Source of the DNA: Shewanella amazonensis SB2B
GTDB taxonomy: Bacteria; Pseudomonadota; Gammaproteobacteria; Enterobacterales; Shewanellaceae
Direction: 5' to 3'
DNA: 64,000 nt
Assembly (NCBI RefSeq): GCF_000015245.1
Contig: NC_008700.1
Coordinates: forward strand, 2,858,001-2,922,000
Part shown: piece after piece, positions 41,885 through 52,128 of the stretch
How positions within the stretch are numbered: the stretch's first letter is position 1
How the letters are laid out: each line of letters begins with the position of its first letter
The notes under the pieces: model-generated
The model's database searches: none
What the model was told of the DNA's origin: nothing
What the model saw: only the letters and a program-made list of their open reading frames with translations
Program-made: the position numbers and the translations under genes

Positions 41885-43465
41885 TCAGTTACATTGCTTG
41901 TTTTTCCCCTTGCAGCTGCCACCGGTGCCCGAGCCTCCGCCAGTTCCCTGGCCACCGGTGCACGGGTGGGCAATCAGGTAGTCATGTGCCGCCAAAGCGC
42001 GAACCAAACCATACCCGTATGCGTCATCCCGTCCTGTTGGCCCCAAGTCTTCTGCTGTAGCCCTTAACGCCGAGCGGATTTCTGTGTTGCTGCAATTGGT
42101 GTGCAGCCCCCAAACCAGCGCTGCGACACCGGCAACGTGAGGCGTTGCCATGGAGGTGCCACTGAACCTGGCATAGTTTCCCTGTGCCACATTGAGGGTG
42201 GCAACCTGACCCGTGGTCTGCTGCAAGGCAGCACCTGTGGTATCCGACACCCCAACAGAAGGAATTGTGGTGTTAACGCCTCCAAGGGTCCCATAGAGAT
42301 CGCCTGCGACATTGTTATAGATGATGGCGCCAACACCACCGCCTGCGGCGCAGTTCTGTACCTTGTCGGCAAAGCTGATATTCCCGCGACTGATCAGGCA
42401 AAGCTGCCCTGATGCGTTGCAGATATTGTCGCCAAACCCGCAGTCGGCAAGCATGGCAGTCTCGCTTCCATAGGGGCTGCCCTCCATGGCGTTGGCTTCA
42501 AAATCGCTGGCACCGGCAGACACACTGGCCACTTCTGCCTGCCCCATGGGCAGGGTAGAAAGCACGCCTACGCCCGGCGCCGACAACTCCACCTGACTGG
42601 TACGCTGGGAAAAATCCGCAACCTGCTTGTTTTCATCGAGGGCCGCAACCGAAACCACGGCATTGTAGGAAGCCGGATAGGAATGCCGCGTGTTGCCGTC
42701 GTTTCCGGCAGCTGCCACGCTGAGTACTCCCAGGGTCTCGGCGTCTGCGAATGCCCTGTCTTCGGTGCGGCTTTTAAGGGGACCGCCCAAACTCATATTG
42801 ATGACATTGGCACCGGCGTCGATGCACTTATCGAGTGCGGCCACCAAACTTGAAGAGTACGCCCAGCCATTGGCGTCAAAGACTTTAATGATATGCAGAT
42901 TCAGGGCACTGCCTGAATGCACCCCTATCACCCCAAGGTCATTATTCACCGCGGCTATGGTGCCCGCCACATGGGTGCCGTGGTGATTTTCATCGCTGCC
43001 CCAATCACCGGTTCCAGCATCATAGGTGCCGGTGAGTCGATTGTTGGGGAGATCTTCATGCCCCATGTCGATGCCCGAGTCTATGATGCACACAGTGCGG
43101 TTGGCTGCACTATTAACCCCAGGCAACAACAAATTGGCCTGTACCATGGCAATGCCATAAGGCTCGGATTGTGACAGGGGGTAACGCAGCACATCGGCTT
43201 CGAGATACTCGATAAGAGGGTGATGCGACAGCCCTTGTACAGCGCTGGCAGGCAGTAAAAAAGCGGCGGCATCGTGGCGTGAGAGGTCCAACATCAAAGT
43301 GCCTCCCGCCGCACGGATACTGGCTTTGGCTTGGGGTCCCATCCCAGATTTAAACTTCACAATAACGCGGGACTCTTCATTCGACGCCGCAGCGGTTACG
43401 CCCAGACTTATGCCAGACAATACGCAAACCAGCAGTGAAGACAAAGACAACTTGGTTGAATGCAT
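41885..43465 (-). CDS. exported subtilisin-like serine peptidase (S8) with PA domain
   Basis: 526-aa secreted protease. Signal peptide (LSLSSLLVCVLSGISLGVTA), I9-type propeptide (about 30-95: VIVKFKSGMGPQAKASIRAAGG), then a catalytic domain with Asp129 (CIIDSGIDMGHEDLP), His165 (HHGTHVAGT) and Ser438 (FSGTSMATPHVAG). A protease-associated (PA) domain is inserted between His and Ser (about 320-425) with its own Cys pairs. The C-terminus is a Gly/Ser-rich, Cys-containing tail (TGGQGTGGGSGTGG). Typical of marine gammaproteobacterial extracellular proteases. Confidence 0.95.
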   Translation of the reverse strand: MHSTKLSLSSLLVCVLSGISLGVTAAASNEESRVIVKFKSGMGPQAKASIRAAGGTLMLDLSRHDAAAFLLPASAVQGLSHHPLIEYLEADVLRYPLSQSEPYGIAMVQANLLLPGVNSAANRTVCIIDSGIDMGHEDLPNNRLTGTYDAGTGDWGSDENHHGTHVAGTIAAVNNDLGVIGVHSGSALNLHIIKVFDANGWAYSSSLVAALDKCIDAGANVINMSLGGPLKSRTEDRAFADAETLGVLSVAAAGNDGNTRHSYPASYNAVVSVAALDENKQVADFSQRTSQVELSAPGVGVLSTLPMGQAEVASVSAGASDFEANAMEGSPYGSETAMLADCGFGDNICNASGQLCLISRGNISFADKVQNCAAGGGVGAIIYNNVAGDLYGTLGGVNTTIPSVGVSDTTGAALQQTTGQVATLNVAQGNYARFSGTSMATPHVAGVAALVWGLHTNCSNTEIRSALRATAEDLGPTGRDDAYGYGLVRALAAHDYLIAHPCTGGQGTGGGSGTGGSCKGKNKQCN

Positions 43466-43871
43466 GCCCTGCTCCCGTGAATCTGTTGATGCCCTGCCCG
43501 TGTCATTCCCTTAACCACCCTCAACGTCCACACTTTCACACAGGCTATAACTTCACTTATAGGCAGAAGCCGTCAGAACGACAACTTTTGACTGACGAAT
43601 AGAAATAATTCGTCTGAGCAGACAGAACCTGTTGCCGGAAATAATCCCGTCTGGAATAACAAGCGGAGCAGTTATTACCGCTAACGACGGTGCATACCTT
43701 GCCAAGCCCCCAATGTTTACTTTGCCAAAGCACCTGTGCCCGGAGCCTTTACCCCATGGCACAGGGTCGCGTATCTTTAAGGCGATCCGTGGCGGGGCAC
43801 AGTGCCTCAGGCTGCAACAGCATCACTTGCTTATTGCCGCGCCACACGCCCAGTCGAATAAGGAGATTATC
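43466..43871. other. intergenic region, subtilase / OsmC
   Basis: About 400 bp between divergent genes. It holds one palindrome, GACGAAT-agaaata-ATTCGTC (43594-43614), near the middle. The plus-strand frame that extends the OsmC gene upstream lacks family sequence and is not taken as coding. Confidence 0.5.
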
Positions 43872-44309
43872 TTGAGTTTTCGTTTGCAAACCCGCTGGCA
43901 GGCCAGCGACACCCCCGAGGGCGAGTTCAGCCGCGATCACCACATCACCTTTGGCAGCGGCCAGACCATCGAGGCTTCCTCTGCACCGGAATACAAGGGG
44001 AATCCCGCCATGGTGAACCCGGAGGAAAGCCTGCTGGCTGCGCTGTCGTCATGCCATATGCTCACCTTCCTGGCAATTGCGCACCTTAAACGACTGCCAG
44101 TGAAAAGCTATGAGGACTGTGCATCGGCAGAACTTGGGAAACGCGACAGTGGCAAGCTGGCCGTGACCTATATGCAGCTCAATCCCACGGTGGAATTTAT
44201 GGATGGGGTGGAGGTAAGCCGCGACACCCTGGAAAAGATGCACGAAAAAGCCCATGCCAACTGCTTTATCGCCAACAGTCTTGATTGTGAAGTGGAAATC
44301 CGCTTTTAA
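43872..44309 (+). CDS. OsmC-family peroxiredoxin-like protein
   Basis: 145-aa protein of the OsmC/Ohr fold, which reduces organic hydroperoxides with two cysteines. Both are present: Cys61 (LLAALSSCHMLTFLAIA) and Cys131 (HANCFIANS). The sequence NPEESLLAALSSCH is the family signature. The start is taken as TTG (43872-43874): AAGGAG lies 6 nt before it and it gives the family length; an extended reading from 43632 has no conserved sequence. Confidence 0.9.
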   Translation: MSFRLQTRWQASDTPEGEFSRDHHITFGSGQTIEASSAPEYKGNPAMVNPEESLLAALSSCHMLTFLAIAHLKRLPVKSYEDCASAELGKRDSGKLAVTYMQLNPTVEFMDGVEVSRDTLEKMHEKAHANCFIANSLDCEVEIRF

Positions 44310-44372
44310 GCAGCCATAAAAAACGGGCCGTACCGACTGGGAACTACGTTGCCGGTACAGCCCTGAACCTGA

Positions 44373-44398
44373 GGGCGACAACTGTCGCCCTATTTTTT
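44373..44398 (+). terminator. terminator after the OsmC gene
   Basis: GGGCGACA-ac-TGTCGCCC hairpin followed by TATTTTTT. Confidence 0.88.
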
Positions 44399-44416
44399 CC
44401 TTTAATTGGTTATCGC

Positions 44417-47400
44417 CTACTTGATATCGTCAGCCTCGCCCCTTTGCGGCATGGGCTTGGCTTTGAAGTCAGGCACAGGCTCGGCGGCAATCTTCGCCTT
44501 GAGCAAACTAATCCCCTTGGCGAGCTGCGCATCTTCACCTTTGAAGGTGGCTACCGGGAGGTTATCGACTTCAATATCCGGGCTCACACCACGGCCTTCC
44601 AACACCCAACGGCCATCGACGGCGTATTGAGGGTATTCGGCCACCCTCGCCATGCCCTTGTCTGACAGGCTATTTCGGCCAGAGAGCCACACACCAGCCC
44701 CCGCAGTTTGCTTGCCCACCAGGGGCGCCAGTCCCAGCGCCTTGATACCGGCAGAGAAGGTTTCACCGTCGGAATACGTCAGCTGATCGGTCAGCACCAC
44801 CAAATGGCCACGGAAGGCCTGCTGCATGTTGCTGTTGGCATCCCCATGGGTTGGCTGCCAAAATGCCCAGGCTTTGCGCAGTAATTTTTCAATGACCCAG
44901 CTGTCGATATTGCCGCCACGGTTGCGGCGCACATCGATAATCAGGCCTTCTTTATCGAAGTTGGCATAAAACTCCCGGGCAAAGCTGGCGATGTCACCTG
45001 CACCCATGGCATAGAGGTGCAGGTAGCCAATCTTGCCACTGCTGGCATTGGCCACCTCGGCGGCATTGTGATTCACCCAGTCCTGATACCTGAGCCCCGC
45101 TTCATCCTGCGCGGATACCGGCAAGACCACGGTCTGATGTGTCTTACTGCCGCGTTTGAGCGTCAGCAGTACCTGCTTGCCCCCCTGATTTCGCAGCAAA
45201 CTCGCCACATCCGCGACGGTTTCAACCTTGCGGCCGTTAATGGCGCTGATAAAGTCTCCTTCGCGGGCATCCACCCCCGGACGTGCCAAAGGCGCCGCCA
45301 TGGAGGGCAGTTCCGGGTCGGTCTTCATGATGTGCTCAATCACCACACCGCTGTCACGCTGGGCAAAACGGGCACCGAGAGCAGCTGGCTGGGGACGGTT
45401 TGGATCCTTTGGCATATCGCCGCCACGCACCTGTGAGTGCAGCGCATCCAGCTCGCCCATCATTTGCATAAAGATGTCATTGAGTTCGTGACGGTCCGTC
45501 ACCCGGTCGACCAGGGGCAGATAACGGGCACGCATGGCTTTCCAATCTACGCCGCGCATGTTTTTGTCAAAGAAAGAATCCCGGTGCATGAGCCAGGCAT
45601 CATCAAATATCTGTTGCCATTCCGCCTTGGGATTGAGCTCCAGCTGCCAGTCCTGGGTACGTACCCTGGCGTTGGCAAGGTCGCCCGGCAGTTTGTCACC
45701 GGCATCAACAATCAGGAGTTCGTTGGGGTTGCTCTTTTTCGACAACAGCAACTTTTTGCCATCCGTCGACAAAACATAACTGCCGATATCGTCGCTGAAG
45801 GTATCGAGCTTGGGCGCCAGGCCGTCAAATTTAGCAACCTTGAGTGCCGATTGATTACCGGCAATATCACCATCAAGCAGGTACAGGCGGTCGGCGCCCA
45901 GGGTCAGATTGCTGAAGTTGCCCGTGCCCACAGGCACTTGCCACAAACGCCCTTCCAATCCCGGCCAATCAACCTTGAGGCTGACCGGCTTGTCGCCATC
46001 GGCCGCCTTGGGGCTTGCCGTCAGTTCGGTCGGACGCTCAAAGGCAAAACGGGCATCCTGTCGCAGTGCCAGGGCAAACACGCCGGTGCGCTTATCAAAC
46101 ACCGGCCCCATGTTGCGGTCGCCCCAAGGCGAGCCGGGGGTAGCGTTAAATTCGCGGTTGGACAGGAAATACAGCCATTCACCATCACGGCTGAAGGCTG
46201 GCGAGAAAGACTCGTATTTATCGCTGGTCAGGCTTGCCTGACGCTTCTCTTCCAGGCTGTAGAGCACTATCTGACCGCGGTTTTGCCCCATGACATTCAT
46301 CCCAAGCGCCAAGAAGCGGCTATCGGGTGACCAAATAATGTCGCCGTAGGGTCCCAAGCCCTGATGTCCGGTCACAATGCGGCTGTTGGTGCCCTTTTTA
46401 ATGTCGTACAGGTACAGATTGCCGTCGTAATCATCGTGAGCAAGATAACGGCCATCGGGGGACAAGACCAGACTCATTCGCATGGCACTCGCATCCTGAG
46501 TCAACTGCACACCGCCATCACTGCCATCGGCAGGGAAGCGCCACAGCTCTTGCTCACCACTGGCATCACTGATCCCAAATACGGACTGACCATCGTGGCT
46601 GAGCACGGCATTGCGTATACGGCTGTCGGCAGGCACGCCGACCTGCACCAGACGGCGCCCGTCGGTGGCGGCAATGGCGACTTTGCTGCGGGCAGTGATA
46701 ACCGCCTTATCGCCGGAGGGAGCCAGGCGCACGTCCGACACATAATCCATGGGGTTATTGACCCAGCGAGCTCGGCGGGCGGTGAAGTCGGATGTCAGCG
46801 TCAGTGGCAAAACCTCGTCTTTACCGCTGGCAATATCCATGACCCGAATATCGGCGCCCATCTGAAATACCAGCTTGCCGTTATTGATGCGGGCGGCGCG
46901 GATTTGGAAGTCCTTGTACTGACTGTGCTGACGCAGGTCATCGCCACCGGGCGTCACCGAATAGAGGTTATCGTTGCCATCGGCGTCGCTGATGAAGTAA
47001 AGACGTCCCTCCCATGGCATGGGCTGGCGCAGCGAACCTGGGTGGCCTTCCAGCAAACGCTCGGCTTCTTTATTGCTGCCAAGCTCATAGCGCCACAGCT
47101 CCCCCCTGGCGCCACCGCGATACACCTTGGCATTATCGCCTGTTGCCTGCAGACCAAAACGGACGAAATACAGATACTGCCCCTTGTCGTCCATGGCGCC
47201 TTCAATGGCATCGGCCAGCGGCAAATCTTCTGTTTTGAGGGTCTTGGGATCGACCAGTCGCAGCACCCAGTAATTGGCAGGACCAAATGCGTTGTCGGTG
47301 GCATAGAGTACCCGTCCGTCCTGACTCCAGCCCTGTAACCTTACCCGACTGTTTTCAAAACTCACCCGCTTGGCTTCTCCGCCACCGATGGGCATCAGAT

Positions 47401-47671
47401 ACACCTCATCAGTGCCATCGTAGTTGGCGACAAAGGCGACCTGAGTTCCGTCCGGAGAAATGCGGGCCTGGGATTCCTCGGCACTTTGGCTGGTCAGACG
47501 GCTGGCCTGAGCCTGGCCGAGACGATTTAACCAAAGGTCTCCTTCGGCGGTAAATACCAGGGTATCGTTGTGCAGTTCGGGAAAGCGGTAATAACCGTCG
47601 CTGCCGTGGGCTGGCAGGCCTAAGGTTCCCAGGGCCAGCAAGCAGCCGGCAACGGAGAGGCGAAGTTTCAT
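44417..47671 (-). CDS. tricorn-like protease (S41 family) with beta-propeller and PDZ domains
   Basis: 1084-aa exported peptidase. Signal peptide (SVAGCLLALGTLGLPAHG). TolB/WD-like beta-propeller repeats (about 30-650: ARISPDGTQVAFVANYDGTDEVYLMPI, VLSPDGRYLAHDDYDGNLYLYD). PDZ domain (about 760-850: GDFISAINGRKVETVADV). C-terminal S41 core with VRRNRGGNIDSWVIEKLL and the probable nucleophile region TYSDGETFSAG. The layout equals archaeal tricorn protease, which trims peptides. It would act in the periplasm on peptides made by other exported proteases. It lies downstream of the M61 gene on the same strand, separated by a terminator. Confidence 0.93.
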   Translation of the reverse strand: MKLRLSVAGCLLALGTLGLPAHGSDGYYRFPELHNDTLVFTAEGDLWLNRLGQAQASRLTSQSAEESQARISPDGTQVAFVANYDGTDEVYLMPIGGGEAKRVSFENSRVRLQGWSQDGRVLYATDNAFGPANYWVLRLVDPKTLKTEDLPLADAIEGAMDDKGQYLYFVRFGLQATGDNAKVYRGGARGELWRYELGSNKEAERLLEGHPGSLRQPMPWEGRLYFISDADGNDNLYSVTPGGDDLRQHSQYKDFQIRAARINNGKLVFQMGADIRVMDIASGKDEVLPLTLTSDFTARRARWVNNPMDYVSDVRLAPSGDKAVITARSKVAIAATDGRRLVQVGVPADSRIRNAVLSHDGQSVFGISDASGEQELWRFPADGSDGGVQLTQDASAMRMSLVLSPDGRYLAHDDYDGNLYLYDIKKGTNSRIVTGHQGLGPYGDIIWSPDSRFLALGMNVMGQNRGQIVLYSLEEKRQASLTSDKYESFSPAFSRDGEWLYFLSNREFNATPGSPWGDRNMGPVFDKRTGVFALALRQDARFAFERPTELTASPKAADGDKPVSLKVDWPGLEGRLWQVPVGTGNFSNLTLGADRLYLLDGDIAGNQSALKVAKFDGLAPKLDTFSDDIGSYVLSTDGKKLLLSKKSNPNELLIVDAGDKLPGDLANARVRTQDWQLELNPKAEWQQIFDDAWLMHRDSFFDKNMRGVDWKAMRARYLPLVDRVTDRHELNDIFMQMMGELDALHSQVRGGDMPKDPNRPQPAALGARFAQRDSGVVIEHIMKTDPELPSMAAPLARPGVDAREGDFISAINGRKVETVADVASLLRNQGGKQVLLTLKRGSKTHQTVVLPVSAQDEAGLRYQDWVNHNAAEVANASSGKIGYLHLYAMGAGDIASFAREFYANFDKEGLIIDVRRNRGGNIDSWVIEKLLRKAWAFWQPTHGDANSNMQQAFRGHLVVLTDQLTYSDGETFSAGIKALGLAPLVGKQTAGAGVWLSGRNSLSDKGMARVAEYPQYAVDGRWVLEGRGVSPDIEVDNLPVATFKGEDAQLAKGISLLKAKIAAEPVPDFKAKPMPQRGEADDIK

Positions 47672-47856
47672 TGGGTGGTTATCCTGTCGTTTTTATTGGT
47701 GATGTTGAAAGGAGTCTGTACCGGACACAAATGCAAGCCCAGACACTATCAAAGCGAAGTGGCCCCGTCAGCTGAATTAGGCCACAGAAGTTTTAGCAAA
47801 TGTGTCCTGTGCAACACTGTCCTGTTTTTGCAAACACCGGCGATGGCCTTGGGAAT

Positions 47857-47879
47857 AAAAAAGCCGGCTTGCGCCGGCC
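47857..47879 (-). terminator. terminator between the M61 and tricorn-like genes
   Basis: GCCGGC-ttgc-GCCGGC hairpin with a T6 run on the minus strand, directly after the M61 stop. Confidence 0.85.
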
Positions 47880-47884
47880 TTTCA

Positions 47885-49696
47885 TCAACTCTTTCTGAAC
47901 TCGCCTTTTTTGTCGAACGGCCAGTCGATGCCCAGCCAGGCCTTGAAGAAGGCCTTTTGCTTGTCAGACACCTTCTCCAGCGGTTTGAGCGCCGCTTTAC
48001 CCTCCGGCCGCTCGCCAAGTACCAATGTGGTCTGCTTGAGGCTGTCGTCAGCAAAGTAGGTCACAGTGATGCTGTCGCCTGCCTTGAAATCGGCCAGACG
48101 TTTATCAAAGCCCTCACCCGTGACCTTGAGACCATTGATGGCAACCAGCTCGTTACCGGCAACCAGGCCTGCTTCCCATGCCTTGCCACCCCTATCGAGA
48201 GTTTGCAGCTTGAGACTGCCTGATACCAGGCTAAAGCCCGGGTAGACTTTGGTTTTGCCATCGCCGTCGTCTTTGCCATAAACCAGTCTCAACCCGGCGC
48301 GGGACAACAGCTCATCAAAATCCAGCACCATGGGGGAATCGATATGACTCTGCCACCAGGGGCCATAGTCCTTGCCGGTCAGTTGGGTCAGAATGCCTTT
48401 AACATCGTCGACGCGGTAGCCCTTGGGCACAGCAAAATCACGGTATAAGGCCCGGTGGACGTCGCGATAGGAGTGCTTGAGTTTGGTATCAGAGAGAATC
48501 GCCATATCCAGGGCCAGCGACGCCATATACCCCTCAGAGTAAATGTTTACGCTGTGGTTATGGGCATAATCGCCGCCCTGAGCAACCCACTCCCCGAGAC
48601 TGGCCTCGGCCACCGACTGGATTTCACGGCCGGGGGTTTGCTGATGACGGTCAATACGCCCGGCGATATCTTCCAGCAGCTCTTTGGCGGTGATCACGCC
48701 CGCCCGCGCCAGCAGCTGATGCTGAAAGTAACTGGTGGAGCCTTCGGCTATCCACAGCAAAGAGGTCAGTCCTTCCTGTTGATAGTCATAGGGCACCAAA
48801 CCGGCTGGGCGATAGGCTTTCACGTTCCAGGTATGGATAAACTCGTGGGAGGCGGTGGAGATAAATCTCAGATAGTCCTTGCGCTCACGGAACATAAAAC
48901 GCGGCAGCTGAATGACGGTGGAGTTGAGATGCTCGGTGGCCCCCCGGGCTCCACTGGTGGCGTGCACCATATAAACATAACGCTCGAAGGGGAAACCGTC
49001 CCATATGGCGCTGGCCTGGGTGCCAAGCTTGGTCAAGTCGGTGACCATTTTATCCAGGTCATAGTTCCCCTCTCCCCACACAACCAGCTCATAGTCACGC
49101 TTGGCGGATGAAAAACGACGGTGATGGCTTACACCGGTTTCGATGGGTGAGTCCACCAGCACATCGTAGTTGGGCGCCACAAAGCTGTGGGCACCGTCCC
49201 CCTTGCTCATCCCCGAATAGCTTTGCCAGCCTTCCGGAACCGTGAGACTGACACTGAGTTCCTGATCCCGAAACTTTGGACTGTACATAAACACGCTGCT
49301 GGCATCCAGATAAGCATGGGTGGCATCAATATGGCGGGTTCTGAGCCCAAGCTCGTCGGCATAGAGCTGATAGGACACTGTCACTTCCGACGCCACGGGC
49401 AGACTCAACACCCACTCGCCGCTGGCGCTGCGTCGCCACGGCACAGCATTGCCACTGGCATCTATGGCCTGAAAGGCGCGCACGCCGTCAGCCAGAGGCA
49501 ACACCTGATATTTACCGGTTCGCCATACGGGTAAATTCACCGGAAAGTCTCCGGCCTCCACCTTGGGAAAACGTACTTCGACTTTGGCCAGATGATGGGT
49601 CGGAGAAGAAAGATCGATGTGATAATCCACACCGGCAAATGCACAAGTCGAAATAAACAGTGACAAGGGTAAAAAGGCAGTTAACTTTTGTTCCAC
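47885..49696 (-). CDS. M61-family (glycyl aminopeptidase-like) peptidase with PDZ domain
   Basis: 603-aa exported metallopeptidase. Signal peptide (LTAFLPLSLFISTCAFA). N-terminal beta domain (VDYHIDLSSPTHHLAKVEVRFP). Zinc site HEFIHTWN with His284, Glu285, His288; the third ligand is probably in LLWIAEGSTSYFQ. C-terminal PDZ domain (GGKAWEAGLVAGNELVAINGLKV). The start is GTG (49694-49696) with AAGGAC 6 nt upstream and the signal peptide immediately after; a longer reading adds an AT-rich unconserved stretch. Confidence 0.92.
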   Translation of the reverse strand: MEQKLTAFLPLSLFISTCAFAGVDYHIDLSSPTHHLAKVEVRFPKVEAGDFPVNLPVWRTGKYQVLPLADGVRAFQAIDASGNAVPWRRSASGEWVLSLPVASEVTVSYQLYADELGLRTRHIDATHAYLDASSVFMYSPKFRDQELSVSLTVPEGWQSYSGMSKGDGAHSFVAPNYDVLVDSPIETGVSHHRRFSSAKRDYELVVWGEGNYDLDKMVTDLTKLGTQASAIWDGFPFERYVYMVHATSGARGATEHLNSTVIQLPRFMFRERKDYLRFISTASHEFIHTWNVKAYRPAGLVPYDYQQEGLTSLLWIAEGSTSYFQHQLLARAGVITAKELLEDIAGRIDRHQQTPGREIQSVAEASLGEWVAQGGDYAHNHSVNIYSEGYMASLALDMAILSDTKLKHSYRDVHRALYRDFAVPKGYRVDDVKGILTQLTGKDYGPWWQSHIDSPMVLDFDELLSRAGLRLVYGKDDGDGKTKVYPGFSLVSGSLKLQTLDRGGKAWEAGLVAGNELVAINGLKVTGEGFDKRLADFKAGDSITVTYFADDSLKQTTLVLGERPEGKAALKPLEKVSDKQKAFFKAWLGIDWPFDKKGEFRKS

Positions 49697-49835
49697 TCTG
49701 TTGTCCTTATAGGTATGATGGAATCCAATAAAAGGGCTTGAGTATAACAAGACATTCATCTCCCCTCATCCTGATGTCACAAATGCTGACAATTTCCTGA
49801 TTTTTGCAGGGGCAGACTTGAGCAACGGATAATTT

Positions 49836-51986
49836 ATGCGACTCATTTTATTGGCTTTTTCGCTGTTATTTTTGTGCTTATCCCATTTTGCACTCGCCAG
49901 AGACCTCAAGTCGGAAGAAGTTGAACTTAGAGAGTCACCGCAGCAGATTTTTGACCGGGTCAATGCGTCGCTGCCGCTCCCCCCATCAGTGCTTGAAACC
50001 CGTGCAGCATTCAGTGCTTACGCAAAAGAACAAGGCTTATCGGTAGAAGAACTTGCAGAACTCCTCGCCCTGATTGCCCGAGCCAATTTGCAACCCAATG
50101 TTGAAAATGCCAACAAGGCCCATGACCTTGAGCTGATTGTCAGTTCACTGGAAAAGTCAGCAGCTACGCCCTACGAAAAAGCCATGGCACTGATGCTCAG
50201 AGGGCGGATGCTGGGCAGGCTTGAACTCAAGTTCGAAGAAGCGGCCGGTTATTTCATTCAGGCGCTTACTCAGGATCAGGAAAGCCAGAGTCTGGCCTCG
50301 CAGGTGCTGAGGCTCAACCTGCATGAGCAGCTCGGTGGTATGTATCTGATGATCAATCAGGACGTAACCGCTCTGGTGCATCTGCAGAAATTCCGCGATC
50401 AGGCCTATCAACTTCGCGATGACTATCTGATAGCCAACGCCGAAGCTGAGCTTGGCAAGTACTACAACAAAAAGCAGGAACTGACCAAGGCGTTGCAGCA
50501 TTACAGCGAAGCCTTGCGGCTTTCGGATCAGGAACATCATCCTTTCCAGCGTGCGTTTCTGCAAATGCAGCTGGCCAAGGTGTACCGTGATTTAGGGCAC
50601 CGCAGCGAAGCCTTGAGCCATGCCCACGATGCTGCCGAAACCTTTGGTCAGATAGGCAGCGAAAACTTCCTGTCGGCTACCCTGACGGTCATCGCCATGA
50701 CCCATGCAGGTAATAACGAGTGGAACAAGGCCATCGACTATTACCTCAATGCCCTGCAGGTAGACAGACGCAGTGGCAATTATTCCGCCCTTGCCCGTAA
50801 CTTCCACAACCTGGGAGAAGCCTATGGTGAGCTGGGTGAACTGGAACTGTCGCTGAATTATCTGCAGCAAGCCAATCAGATGTTTGCGGAGCGGAAAATG
50901 AAGCACTTTTTGGTGTATAACGAAGCTTTGATTGCCAAAACCTTCTGTAAGTTATCCCAGTGGCAGCTCTGCCGTGAGCATGCAGACATGGCCTACGACC
51001 TTGCCCGTCAGCAGTCTCTTAAAGATGTGCTGATCGAGTCCCTCAGCCAAAAAGTCATTGCCGCCAAAGCCCTTGCAGACTGGCAAGGTGCCCTGGATTT
51101 CCAACAACACATTATCAGTTTGCAACAAGAAGAAGCCGCCCCTCAGGTGGCTGCCAATCCAAGCACGTCGGCGCTGACAGAACAAAAACTCAAGCTGGAT
51201 TTACATCAAAAGAATGAGCAGCTGCAAGAAAGCCATGCCCATCTCAGGGAGCGCACTATACTGCTGGCCGGCAGCCTGATGCTGGTGCTCACTCTGGCAA
51301 CCATGGTGTGGCACTATCGTCGCTCGCGTTGGGAACTTAAGGCCAAAATTGCATCGTTAAAGCATAAACTGCCCCTGGACGGAGCCACGGCACACCCCGG
51401 TTTGCCTGCCCTTCGCAGTGCCATCAAAAAACCAAAAACCAAGGCTGTGGCACTGCTGCGAATAGCCAGCTTATGTGAGTCTGATATCCGACTTGGCCAT
51501 AAACGCATGGTGGAAGCGGCGCAGGAAACAGTAAACGCCATTGAAAAACTGCCGGGTATCAAAACCTATGTAATACGCCCGGGTCTTATTGGCTTAAGTT
51601 TCGATGAACCTATCAAGGCTGCAGATGCGCTGCTCTTCAACCTCAGAAACCAAGTTCCTCATATCGAAGGCCGGCTGCAGCTCAGCTTTATTAACCTGCC
51701 CTTACTGCCAAATCCGGAACTTTTGATACCGGATAACAATCATATAGAAGTACTTGAATTGGCAATGGCTGGCGCCTTGTCACTGGATGAAGACAAAGAC
51801 CTTTACGTCACCTTATGGGCGCTGGACTTTACGCCTTCAGCGGTCTTCGGTCACCCCCTGTATTTACACCTGGAAAAAAGCATCGGCCGCGGCCTTATTC
51901 GGGTGGAAACCAACGGCGACAAGGATAAAATTGTCTGGCCCCAATGGCAGACACCTGTGCCAGCGGATGATCCATTAATTAATTGA
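49836..51986 (+). CDS. exported TPR protein with a degenerate GGDEF-like C-terminus
   Basis: 716-aa protein. Signal peptide (LILLAFSLLFLCLSHFALA), at least six tetratricopeptide-like repeats (about 110-420: QHYSEALRLSDQEHHPF, LARNFHNLGEAYGELGELELSLNYLQQA), a coiled segment, one membrane helix (ILLAGSLMLVLTLATMVW, about 475-492) and a cytoplasmic domain of about 200 residues. That domain has the position and size of a GGDEF domain, but the active-site hairpin reads IRPGLIGLSF and the metal and nucleotide motifs are lost. It may act as a sensor or partner, not a cyclase. An intact diguanylate cyclase gene follows 140 bp downstream. Confidence 0.78.
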   Translation: MRLILLAFSLLFLCLSHFALARDLKSEEVELRESPQQIFDRVNASLPLPPSVLETRAAFSAYAKEQGLSVEELAELLALIARANLQPNVENANKAHDLELIVSSLEKSAATPYEKAMALMLRGRMLGRLELKFEEAAGYFIQALTQDQESQSLASQVLRLNLHEQLGGMYLMINQDVTALVHLQKFRDQAYQLRDDYLIANAEAELGKYYNKKQELTKALQHYSEALRLSDQEHHPFQRAFLQMQLAKVYRDLGHRSEALSHAHDAAETFGQIGSENFLSATLTVIAMTHAGNNEWNKAIDYYLNALQVDRRSGNYSALARNFHNLGEAYGELGELELSLNYLQQANQMFAERKMKHFLVYNEALIAKTFCKLSQWQLCREHADMAYDLARQQSLKDVLIESLSQKVIAAKALADWQGALDFQQHIISLQQEEAAPQVAANPSTSALTEQKLKLDLHQKNEQLQESHAHLRERTILLAGSLMLVLTLATMVWHYRRSRWELKAKIASLKHKLPLDGATAHPGLPALRSAIKKPKTKAVALLRIASLCESDIRLGHKRMVEAAQETVNAIEKLPGIKTYVIRPGLIGLSFDEPIKAADALLFNLRNQVPHIEGRLQLSFINLPLLPNPELLIPDNNHIEVLELAMAGALSLDEDKDLYVTLWALDFTPSAVFGHPLYLHLEKSIGRGLIRVETNGDKDKIVWPQWQTPVPADDPLIN

Positions 51987-52128
51987 TGATTTCAGTCAAA
52001 TATTCTGCACCGGGATGCAGCTTACGTTTGCACTCTGGGTTGATTGCGATACCATTAATCCAGTGGACAAAATGCCGGTTCAGCATGAGAAAACACAGTC
52101 AGTTTATTCGGTCAGGAAAGCATTCTGC

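Noticed and set aside
45437..47338. Two plus-strand frames of about 300 codons inside the tricorn-like gene
   Set aside because: Antisense shadows in a GC-rich coding region; the minus-strand reading has signal peptide, propeller, PDZ and S41 motifs.
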